Source of the DNA: Actinomycetaceae bacterium
GTDB taxonomy: Bacteria > Actinomycetota > Actinomycetes > Actinomycetales > Actinomycetaceae
Length of the DNA stretch: 64,000 nucleotides
NCBI GenBank assembly: GCA_030537615.1
Contig: JAUNVP010000009.1
Coordinates: forward strand, 48,001 to 112,000
Direction of reading: 5' to 3'
Under the pieces are notes generated by a model that was not told the DNA's origin, searched no databases, and saw nothing but the letters and a program-made list of their open reading frames with translations. The translations under genes were made by a program, and so were the position numbers. Of this stretch, positions 31,279 through 37,946 are shown in pieces. Position 1 is the first letter of the stretch. Each line of letters opens with the position of its first letter.

Positions 31279-31303
31279 TCTGAATCCAGTGAAAGGACTA
31301 ACT

Positions 31304-32338
31304 GTGACCGTGAAAAGGCGAATCTTCATTGCACTCATGTCGATGGGAGCCCTGTTGGCAGGATGCACCGCCTCCGTACCCGATGGAGAAGCGATCGAGC
31401 CTGCCGGATCGACCTCGCCGGCACCGGCCAACAGCGCCACACTCGGCCTCACCTACATTCCGAACGTCCAATTCGCACCGGCATACGTGGCGAAAGAGGA
31501 CGGCGCTTTCTCCCGTGAGAACGTGTCTGTCACAATTCGGCATCACGGTGCGGATGAGGGATTGTTCACCAGTTTGCTCGCGGGTCACGAAGATATGGTC
31601 ATCGCCACGGGGGATGAGATGATCCAAGCGCGTTCGCAGGGGATGGATCTCATCTCCGTCGGTTCGTACTACGCGAAATATCCTGTCGTCATCATCGTTA
31701 AAGATGATTCGGATATTCAATCGGTTGCCGATCTGAAGGGGAAGACGGTCGGCTTACCGGGTGAATACGGATCGAACTACTTCGGCCTCCTCGCCGCACT
31801 CGCAGAAGCCGATATGACGCGCGATGACATATCCATTTCCGTGATCGGTTTCACCCAGCTTGCGGCGCTCGCTGGCGACCAGGTCGATGCGGTTGTTGGA
31901 TTCACGAACAACGACACGGTGCAGTTTGGACTGTCGAATATCCCCGTGAGAGAAATCCCTCTAGTAGCGGACGGTGAACCGCCGCTCGTGGGCGCGGATA
32001 TTGTGACGACGACAGAGTTCGCACGCTCGCATCCGGAGGCTGTTCGAGGCGTACTCTCCGGTCTCAAGGCGGGAATGACAACGTGCGTTACTGATCCTGC
32101 ACACGCGGTTGATGTGACGCGGGCATACGATACGAACTTGACGACCGAAGACACGGTGAACGCTGCCCGCGCGACCTTGGAGGCGACCAACCAACTCTTT
32201 GCGCCGAGCGGACAGGTTGAGCTACACCAAAATGTCGAGACGTGGAAGAGCATGGAAGTATTCCTTCGCGCCATTGACGGGGTACTCGGAGCGGCTGTCG
32301 ACATTGAGCAAGCCGTAACAAACGAGTATCTCGACTAG
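31304..32338 (+). CDS. ribY: NMT1/THI5-like substrate-binding lipoprotein, RibY-like
   Basis: 344-residue extracellular binding protein anchored by lipid. The signal peptide has the lipobox LLAGC near residues 17-21, followed by a low-complexity linker. The mature part starts LGLTYIPNVQFAPAYVAKEDG and contains SVADLKGKTVGLPGEYGSNY and DAVVGFTNNDTV, typical of the NMT1/THI5-like fold used for pyrimidine-like and flavin ligands. The GTG at 31304 has AAAGGA 6 nt upstream; a GTG at 31289 overlaps that ribosome site. Under the upstream FMN riboswitch together with the permease. Riboflavin is the most likely ligand. Confidence 0.85.
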   Translation: MTVKRRIFIALMSMGALLAGCTASVPDGEAIEPAGSTSPAPANSATLGLTYIPNVQFAPAYVAKEDGAFSRENVSVTIRHHGADEGLFTSLLAGHEDMVIATGDEMIQARSQGMDLISVGSYYAKYPVVIIVKDDSDIQSVADLKGKTVGLPGEYGSNYFGLLAALAEADMTRDDISISVIGFTQLAALAGDQVDAVVGFTNNDTVQFGLSNIPVREIPLVADGEPPLVGADIVTTTEFARSHPEAVRGVLSGLKAGMTTCVTDPAHAVDVTRAYDTNLTTEDTVNAARATLEATNQLFAPSGQVELHQNVETWKSMEVFLRAIDGVLGAAVDIEQAVTNEYLD

Positions 32339-32359
32339 CGCGTCTCATTAGAAGACGCG
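32339..32359 (+). terminator. Inverted repeat after ribY, possible terminator
   Basis: A 7-bp perfect stem, CGCGTCT (32339-32345) with AGACGCG (32353-32359), lies directly after the ribY stop. There is no T run after it, so it would be a weak or factor-assisted terminator. Confidence 0.4.
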
Positions 32360-32384
32360 TTCGTGAGGATTGTCAGCACTTCGT

Positions 32385-32396
32385 TAGAATCGGAGT
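32385..32396 (+). promoter_or_regulatory. Leaderless promoter of hisE
   Basis: TAGAAT at 32385-32390 (one base from the consensus TATAAT) ends exactly 6 nt before the GTG start of hisE, and no ribosome site is present. A TTGTCA at 32370 is too close to act as its -35. Confidence 0.55.
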
Positions 32397-32660
32397 GTGA
32401 AGACATTTGAAGAGCTGTTTGCTGAGCTAAAAGAGAAGTCAGTTACCCGCCCCGACGGTTCGTCGACAGTTGTCGAGCTCGATAGCGGAGTACATGCGAT
32501 TGGGAAAAAGATCGTTGAAGAGGCCGCGGAAGTGTGGATGGCGTGCGAATACGAATCCGACGATGATGCTGCGCTGGAGATCTCTCAACTGCTCTACCAT
32601 CTGCAGGTCATGATGGTGAAAAAGGGACTCGAACTCGACGATATTTATAGGAAACTTTAA
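32397..32660 (+). CDS. hisE: Phosphoribosyl-ATP pyrophosphatase
   Basis: Second step of histidine synthesis, hydrolysing PR-ATP to PR-AMP. The 87-residue monofunctional protein has the MazG-like helical core: [28 protein letters not shown] and the acidic metal site. The GTG start has a -10 box 6 nt upstream instead of a ribosome site. Paired with hisG 1 nt downstream, as in mycobacteria. Confidence 0.95.
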   Translation: MKTFEELFAELKEKSVTRPDGSSTVVELDSGVHAIGKKIVEEAAEVWMACEYESDDDAALEISQLLYHLQVMMVKKGLELDDIYRKL

Positions 32661-32661
32661 G

Positions 32662-33507
32662 ATGCTACGTATTGCTGTTCCGAATAAGGGATCGCTGAGT
32701 GATCCAGCCGTATCGATGCTTCTCGAAGCTGGTTACCGTGCCCGGCGACGAGGGAGAGAACTCGTCATTGCTGATCCAACTAACGATGTTGAGATCTTTT
32801 TCCTTCGTCCTCGTGACATAGCGGTTTATGTGGGACAAGGAACCGTACATGTCGGTATTACCGGGCGCGATTTGCTCCTTGATTCGGGAGTTGGGGCTAT
32901 AGAATGTCAGGCCCTCGGATTCGCTCGGTCGAAGTTCCGGTTTGCTGCGCCTCAAGGGACAATGACTGCTCTCGAAGACATTGACGGTAAACGCGTCGCA
33001 TCCTCGTACGATGTTCTGGTGCGCGATTTCCTCAAAGCCCATAACGTGAATGCCGAGGTCGTTCACCTGGACGGTGCGGTTGAATCGTCAATCCAGCTCG
33101 GAGTATCGGACCTCATTGCGGATGTCGTTGAAACGGGATCAACGTTGCGTGCTGCTGGGCTAGAAGTATTCGGCCCTATTTTGCTTGAATCGGAGGCTGT
33201 GCTCATTACCCGTGAGGAGTTGCTGACTGATTCTCGCATTATGATTTTGCAACGCCGGCTGGAGGGGGTCATGGTCGCCCACTCATACGTCCTTGTGGAC
33301 TACAACGTCCACGAACGCGACCTCGACGCGGCGTTGAAGATTACTCCCGGCTTTGACTCTCCGACGATCTCACCGCTGGCCGATCCCGCATGGATTGCGG
33401 TGCGCTCAATGGTGAAAGCGAAGGAAATCAACTCGGTCATGGATCAGCTCCACGCCGAAGGTGCGCGCGGAATCATTGTTACCTCCCTGGTAGCTTCGCG
33501 TCTGTAA
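32662..33507 (+). CDS. hisG: ATP phosphoribosyltransferase, long form
   Basis: First and feedback-regulated step of histidine synthesis. The 281-residue length indicates the long HisG with its own C-terminal histidine-binding regulatory domain (about 210-281), so no HisZ partner is needed. Catalytic-domain motifs: [26 protein letters not shown], and the PRPP loop [17 protein letters not shown] near residues 151-167. The ATG follows hisE closely, so the two form an operon. The remaining his genes are not here. Confidence 0.96.
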   Translation: MLRIAVPNKGSLSDPAVSMLLEAGYRARRRGRELVIADPTNDVEIFFLRPRDIAVYVGQGTVHVGITGRDLLLDSGVGAIECQALGFARSKFRFAAPQGTMTALEDIDGKRVASSYDVLVRDFLKAHNVNAEVVHLDGAVESSIQLGVSDLIADVVETGSTLRAAGLEVFGPILLESEAVLITREELLTDSRIMILQRRLEGVMVAHSYVLVDYNVHERDLDAALKITPGFDSPTISPLADPAWIAVRSMVKAKEINSVMDQLHAEGARGIIVTSLVASRL

Positions 33508-33549
33508 TTCGCCGCGTGGCCGCGATGCGTGCGAGGTCGCAGGGTACGA

Positions 33550-33730
33550 TTTTCGGGGTCTTAGGCTCTGTGTAGCGGGGGTTCTTTCTGCTAGAGAGAG
33601 TCTACGGAGGCGGGTTTGGACCCACTGTAGTGGTGTTTTCGGGGGTTGTAGGCTCTGCCTGATGAAACTGGGCGCTGTTAGGGAGAGCCTACGGCTCAGA
33701 AACGCGCGCTAGAGAGAGTCTTATGCGGAA
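33550..33730 (+). repeat. Degenerate hairpin repeats in the hisG 3' region
   Basis: The 305-nt stretch 33508-33812 has no gene. It holds two similar units about 87 nt apart. Each begins with TTTTCGGGG plus a TAGGCTCTG block (near 33550-33570 and 33636-33657) and ends with AGAGTCTACGG or AGAGCCTACGG (near 33597-33607 and 33684-33694). Within unit 2, GTAGGCTCT (33648-33656) and AGAGCCTAC (33684-33692) form a perfect 9-bp stem; unit 1 forms the same stem with one G-T pair. A partial third copy of the end block lies at 33711-33720. Function unknown: it could be an RNA structure, a termination region or a decayed repeat family. Confidence 0.6.
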
Positions 33731-33812
33731 AGAGAGTAGCTACAGAGAACCTGCAGTACGAAAATGCATAATAGCATGGCGTCCGGCGAAGCCTCTATCG
33801 GCACTTTGCGTG

Positions 33813-34919
33813 CTAAATCTGGGTAGCGAAAAGACCGGCGGCTGCCGCCGATGTGAAGGCAAGCTCATCGTCGGCAAGCGAGCGTCCCATGGTTGAGAGT
33901 TTGACGGGGGAGTCGGCTAGGGCAGCGCGACATAATGTCGAATCAACGAACTGCACGTCATGCTGCTGACGCAGCCGCGCAATTCCGTTGACGTACTTGT
34001 CCTCGACATCCTGGGGGACTGCGAGAGAATCGGGATTGACGAGGGGGATAGTTGCGCTAATCAGCGTGAGTCTTGTCAGCGTTGTTAAGGAATGGTGGGA
34101 GATGCCGCGGTGTTCGGCACGCAGATCGGCCTGGGATGCACGAATGACCGGTAGCGGAATACCGTCGAGTGCACGTGTGATGTGGATTGTATTGGCAACA
34201 GCTGTGCCGGAGAAACCAAACGGTGTCCCGGTCCCGAGGTTTCCCGGTCCCTGTGCAACAATCGTATAGTCCGCGTGTGCAACTGAAACGGCGGCAAGAA
34301 GCGCCGAAGGCATTGACGCAGCCTCGATATCGCCGCCGTAGCTCTGGCCCGATGTCACCGTGAGTGCAATCGTTCCGGTTTTCTTTAACGTGTTGACAGC
34401 GCGAGAAAAAGCGAGAGGTAACGCGGCAGTATCGTCCATCACGTAGACGATCCGAGCTTGCGGATCGGATGATTTAATCGCTGTCGCAATCGCCGGAACT
34501 GCCGAATGAAGGTCAGCAATGATCACGGGGCTGCCGCCGAGCGTATCCGCTTGCTCAATGATGTGACGGTGCGCTGAGACCTCTTCTTCGACAGCGAGCA
34601 CCATCTGTTGATAGGGGGTGTAGCGCGCCTTGACGATATGACCGTCCGGAAGCGAATCAGCAGGGAGGTTCTCCGTCGATAGCGTCATCGCGAAACCACC
34701 CGTGCCCAGCGATTTAGCCAGCGCAGAGCAATCAATACGAATGTAGTCGCCGACATTCACGTCGCCCACGAGGTCGGTGTAGGCCAGTGCTGGAACGACG
34801 TCTCCTTCGTCGAAACCGGACTCTCGTATCGCGGGTGCTTGAACAATGCGGGCGGCGAAAGTGACGACTGTCGACCATCGCGAATGGACTTCAACGATCT
34901 GAGCTTCTCTGTGCAACAC
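33813..34919 (-). CDS. DUF3866 family protein
   Basis: 368-residue conserved actinobacterial protein of unknown function. Recognisable family features are the central IIADLHSAVPAI segment, VTSGQSYGGDIEAAS, and the glycine-rich IVAQGPGNLGTGTPFGFSG near residues 228-246. The N-terminal part (LHREAQIVEVHSRWSTVV) is beta-rich. The GTG at 34919 is chosen because it lies 6 nt after a TATGCT box and leaves room for pafB on the other strand; upstream starts would run into pafB. Divergent from pafB-pafC, a pairing seen in other actinobacteria. Confidence 0.8.
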   Translation of the reverse strand: MLHREAQIVEVHSRWSTVVTFAARIVQAPAIRESGFDEGDVVPALAYTDLVGDVNVGDYIRIDCSALAKSLGTGGFAMTLSTENLPADSLPDGHIVKARYTPYQQMVLAVEEEVSAHRHIIEQADTLGGSPVIIADLHSAVPAIATAIKSSDPQARIVYVMDDTAALPLAFSRAVNTLKKTGTIALTVTSGQSYGGDIEAASMPSALLAAVSVAHADYTIVAQGPGNLGTGTPFGFSGTAVANTIHITRALDGIPLPVIRASQADLRAEHRGISHHSLTTLTRLTLISATIPLVNPDSLAVPQDVEDKYVNGIARLRQQHDVQFVDSTLCRAALADSPVKLSTMGRSLADDELAFTSAAAAGLFATQI

Positions 34920-34947
34920 AATCGAAGCATACCGGTAAGCTGAGAGT
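34920..34947. promoter_or_regulatory. Overlapping divergent leaderless promoters (DUF3866 / pafB)
   Basis: Only 28 nt separate the two start codons. The near-palindrome 34926-34941 (AGCATACCGGTAAGCT) holds a -10 box for each strand: TAAGCT at 34936-34941, 6 nt before the pafB ATG, and TATGCT reading on the minus strand at 34931-34926, 6 nt before the DUF3866 GTG. Both are preceded by ACCGG. Neither gene has a ribosome site. The two polymerases would compete for the same DNA. Confidence 0.6.
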
Positions 34948-35877
34948 ATGGTTGCCACGTTCAAAACATCCCAACGACTACTCTCCCTTATCCTCTGTTT
35001 GTCAAACCACGAACGAGGACTAACCAAAGCGGAGATTAAAAAACAGGTTCCTAGCTACGATCTAGAAAACCAGGATAGTGCCGATAAGAAGTTCGAGCGA
35101 GATAAGGACGTGCTGGCTAAAGCAGGAATCGAACTCGAGCTGAGAACCGATTATGACGGTAGCCAACGATACGTTCTTCAGCGGCCTAGGGGACCGCGCT
35201 CAATAACGTTACACGATCACCACCGGCTCTTGCTCCAAGCAGCCGCTTCCTTGTGGGGCAATGACGACGACCGGGTGTTTCAGCTCAAGGTCCGCTCCGC
35301 CTTCGACGAATCGAGTAATGAGATTCCACGCGTACAACTCGTCGGTTCGTCCGTATTGTCAACCTTGATTCGGGCACAATCTCACGGTCGCATTGTGAAG
35401 TTCTCCTACCAAAAGCCGGGCTCCGCCCCGGAAGTTCGCTACCTTGAACCGCAGCGGATCTTCTTCGAAAATGGACACCTGTATGCGGCTGGCTACGACC
35501 GCATCCGAGCAGCCACCCGACGCTTTCGAATTAACCGATTCGTCGGAGTTATCGAAATGCTTGATGAAACGGTGACGGCGAGCGAGCTCATAGACGCTGG
35601 AATAACGAAGATACACCCGATCTTTGCGGTACGTCGGTTAGGCGCTCCCCATATTCACCAGCACAGTCAACCGTTGTCGGGTCCACTTCCTCCTCATCTG
35701 AGCGAAACGGATTGGGAACTGCGAAAGGGGGAGTCATTAACCTATCGGGAATGGCTCGACCTCGTCCTTAACGAATGCACCGATCTCGTTGTCCTTGCTC
35801 CCGATGAACTGACCGAAGCAGTCACAAAGCGGCTTCACGCGCTTGCATCCTTCGGTGAGGAGGCTTCCCATGCCTGA
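34948..35877 (+). CDS. pafB: WYL-domain transcriptional regulator PafB
   Basis: One subunit of the PafBC activator of the LexA-independent DNA damage response in mycobacteria. The 309-residue protein has an N-terminal winged helix (TFKTSQRLLSLILCLSNHERGLTKAEIKKQVPSY is in two consecutive helices), then the WYL domain (GRIVKFSYQKPG, RYLEPQRIFFENGHLYAAGYD, RRFRINRFVGV) and a C-terminal extension. It overlaps pafC by 8 nt. pafA, the Pup ligase gene that often lies beside it, is absent here. Confidence 0.88.
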   Translation: MVATFKTSQRLLSLILCLSNHERGLTKAEIKKQVPSYDLENQDSADKKFERDKDVLAKAGIELELRTDYDGSQRYVLQRPRGPRSITLHDHHRLLLQAAASLWGNDDDRVFQLKVRSAFDESSNEIPRVQLVGSSVLSTLIRAQSHGRIVKFSYQKPGSAPEVRYLEPQRIFFENGHLYAAGYDRIRAATRRFRINRFVGVIEMLDETVTASELIDAGITKIHPIFAVRRLGAPHIHQHSQPLSGPLPPHLSETDWELRKGESLTYREWLDLVLNECTDLVVLAPDELTEAVTKRLHALASFGEEASHA

Positions 35878-36796
35878 GTTCAGCGAAGTATCCATATCCC
35901 GGCTCCTCGCTATTCTTGCGTGGGTTTCACGGAGAGGCGAGGCTACGATCGACGATCTCGCTCAACATTTTGATCGCTCGGTTAAGGGCATCCGCACTGA
36001 TATTGAGCTAATTGGAGATACCTACCACGATCAAGAATCGCCCTGGAATATGATCGAAATCGATTGGGACCGCTACTACAACGAGGATGTTCTCGTTGTT
36101 CCCAATGATCGGACTGTGGCAACCGTGCTTGACTTCACCGATGATGAAACGATTTCACTGATTGTTGCATTGCGAATTCTTGAAACCCTACTTCCCCCAG
36201 ACATGGCGGATGACGTCGCCGATACGGCACTGCAACTAGTCAGCGGCCTCGATCTACGTGATGTCGACCTCACCGGGTTTTCCGTCGTTGAGTCCTATCG
36301 TGAACGTAGGATCCGCGCGATGGTCGAGAGTGCGAGACGAGGAAACGACGCGCTCGAACTGACCTACCTTGCTCGTAATGGTGACCAGACGACCCGCGTC
36401 GTTATGCCGAAGTCTATTGAGTTAATCGATCGCCACTGGGTGATGGCTGCCCTATGTGCCAATAGCGGTACGGTAAAGAACTTCCGGCTCGACCGAGTGA
36501 TTGATCTCATTCCAATCGATTCTCCCACTGCCGTTGTCGAGCAGGCGCGCGAGAACCAAGCGCGGGAGGTGACGGTGACGGTCGGCGCTGAAGCCGCATG
36601 GAAGGTCGAGAACCAGGAATGCCAAACACGTGCAAACGGAACGATTAAAGCACAATACCGCGTGTTCGACGATGAATGGATGGTCAACCAACTCTTGTTA
36701 ATCGGTGACGATCTGATCGAATGCAGTGATGAAGACCTCCTGCGTGCCGCATCCCGGCGTGCTACCAATGCGTTGAAAAACTATGCTGTAGAGTGA
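35870..36796 (+). CDS. pafC: WYL-domain transcriptional regulator PafC
   Basis: Partner of PafB. The 308-residue protein has an N-terminal helix-turn-helix (ISRLLAILAWVSRRGEATIDDLAQHFDRS) and a WYL domain (ALELTYLARNGDQTTRVVMPKSIELIDRHWVMAALC, VKNFRLDRVIDL). ATG at 35870 with GGTGAGGAGG upstream, overlapping the end of pafB. pafB-pafC-tatA-tatC-helY is the conserved mycobacterial order. Confidence 0.88.
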   Translation: MPEFSEVSISRLLAILAWVSRRGEATIDDLAQHFDRSVKGIRTDIELIGDTYHDQESPWNMIEIDWDRYYNEDVLVVPNDRTVATVLDFTDDETISLIVALRILETLLPPDMADDVADTALQLVSGLDLRDVDLTGFSVVESYRERRIRAMVESARRGNDALELTYLARNGDQTTRVVMPKSIELIDRHWVMAALCANSGTVKNFRLDRVIDLIPIDSPTAVVEQARENQAREVTVTVGAEAAWKVENQECQTRANGTIKAQYRVFDDEWMVNQLLLIGDDLIECSDEDLLRAASRRATNALKNYAVE

Positions 36797-36860
36797 CGTA
36801 GAATAGATACAGCAGTGGAACCGATACTCGGTATTCACGTTAGAGGAATGGAAATCGATT

Positions 36861-37109
36861 ATGGGAGCAATGCGACCCTGGCACTGGATCATGGTTCTTC
36901 TCGTTATCATCATCGTTTTCGGCGCGTCACGCTTGCCGAGTATTGCCAAGAATGTCGGGCAATCCGCGAAGATTCTGAAGAAGGAAATGCACGAACTCAC
37001 CGAGGATGAAGAACCACGCCTCAAGAGTGAGAATCCCGTGCAGGCCGAGCCTGATACTCTGCCGTCCCCAAGCCAGCAGCCGGGATCAGATTCGTCGAAC
37101 GCCAGCTAA
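36861..37109 (+). CDS. tatA: Sec-independent translocase subunit TatA
   Basis: Pore-forming subunit for export of folded twin-arginine proteins. The 82-residue protein has one N-terminal membrane helix (HWIMVLLVIIIVFGASRLP), the FG hinge, an amphipathic helix (SIAKNVGQSAKILKKEMHEL) and a short acidic/serine-rich tail. A -10-like TAGAAT lies at 36799-36804, so tatA may have its own promoter. No tatB is next to it; actinobacteria usually carry tatB elsewhere. Confidence 0.95.
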   Translation: MGAMRPWHWIMVLLVIIIVFGASRLPSIAKNVGQSAKILKKEMHELTEDEEPRLKSENPVQAEPDTLPSPSQQPGSDSSNAS

Positions 37110-37118
37110 ACACTCTCG

Positions 37119-37946
37119 ATGGCACGACGAAAGAAACGTGATCCAGAAGGGCGGATGCCTCTTCTCGATCATCTCAGAGAAGCCCGTACTCGAATTATTC
37201 TCGCGTTCGTTGGCCTAATCATTGCGACGATTGTCGGCTGGTTTCTCTACCCGAGCGTGTTCAATTACATGGCGCAACCATTGGCTGACCTCCGGGCTAT
37301 TGGTAAAGAGGCAGAACTCAACTTCGAAACGGTGTCTGCAGCGTTCGACCTCAAGTTGAGAATTTCATTCTTCATCGGCTTTATTATTTCGTCTCCTTGG
37401 TGGCTCTATCAGATTTGGGCATATCTTGCACCTGCGCTTCGCAAAAAAGAGAAGATCTATGCGCTGTCATTCACCTTCGCTGGCGTCATCCTCTTTCTAG
37501 CGGGAGCGGCATCAGGCGTGTGGATTATGCCGCATGCGGTATCGATCCTCACCTCGTTCGCCCCCGATACGTCCGTCATGTTGATGAAGTCGAGTACATA
37601 CTTCAGCTTTTACATGCGGTTAGTTATGCTCTTCGGCATCTCTTTCCTCATTCCACTGGTCATGGTCGGGCTGAACTTCCTCAACATCTTGCGTGCGAGC
37701 ACAATGCTCAAGGCATGGAGATGGGCAGTAGTTTTGTCTTTCGTCTTTGCCGCGATAGCCAATCCTTTGCCTGATCCGTGGACGATGAGCGTCCAAGCAC
37801 TGCTTTTGGCTGGACTCTACTTCATTGCCGTCGGTGTCGGAATGATTCACGATAAGCGGTACGACAAGAAACAGGCGAAACTTGACGCAGAGCTCGATGC
37901 TGCCCTCGCAAAATACGAAACCCCCCAGGACGTGGACCCGGCTTGA
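37119..37946 (+). CDS. tatC: Sec-independent translocase subunit TatC
   Basis: Six-helix receptor that binds twin-arginine signal peptides. The 275-residue length is typical. The N-terminal cytoplasmic motif is MPLLDHLREARTRI, followed by alternating hydrophobic segments, PWWLYQIWAYLAPALRKKEK and SFLIPLVMVGLNFL. A charged cytoplasmic tail follows (DKKQAKLDAELDAALAKYE). 9 nt after tatA; overlaps the next gene by 4 nt. Confidence 0.96.
   Translation: MARRKKRDPEGRMPLLDHLREARTRIILAFVGLIIATIVGWFLYPSVFNYMAQPLADLRAIGKEAELNFETVSAAFDLKLRISFFIGFIISSPWWLYQIWAYLAPALRKKEKIYALSFTFAGVILFLAGAASGVWIMPHAVSILTSFAPDTSVMLMKSSTYFSFYMRLVMLFGISFLIPLVMVGLNFLNILRASTMLKAWRWAVVLSFVFAAIANPLPDPWTMSVQALLLAGLYFIAVGVGMIHDKRYDKKQAKLDAELDAALAKYETPQDVDPA

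Noticed and set aside
33550..33730. CRISPR array in the hisG downstream region
   Set aside because: Only two or three diverged units with no regular spacers and no cas genes; the units are hairpins, not CRISPR repeats.
34920..35027. Longer DUF3866 start at 35027
   Set aside because: It would overlap the start of pafB by 80 nt. The added residues are the antisense of the pafB N-terminus. GTG 34919 has a well-placed -10 box.
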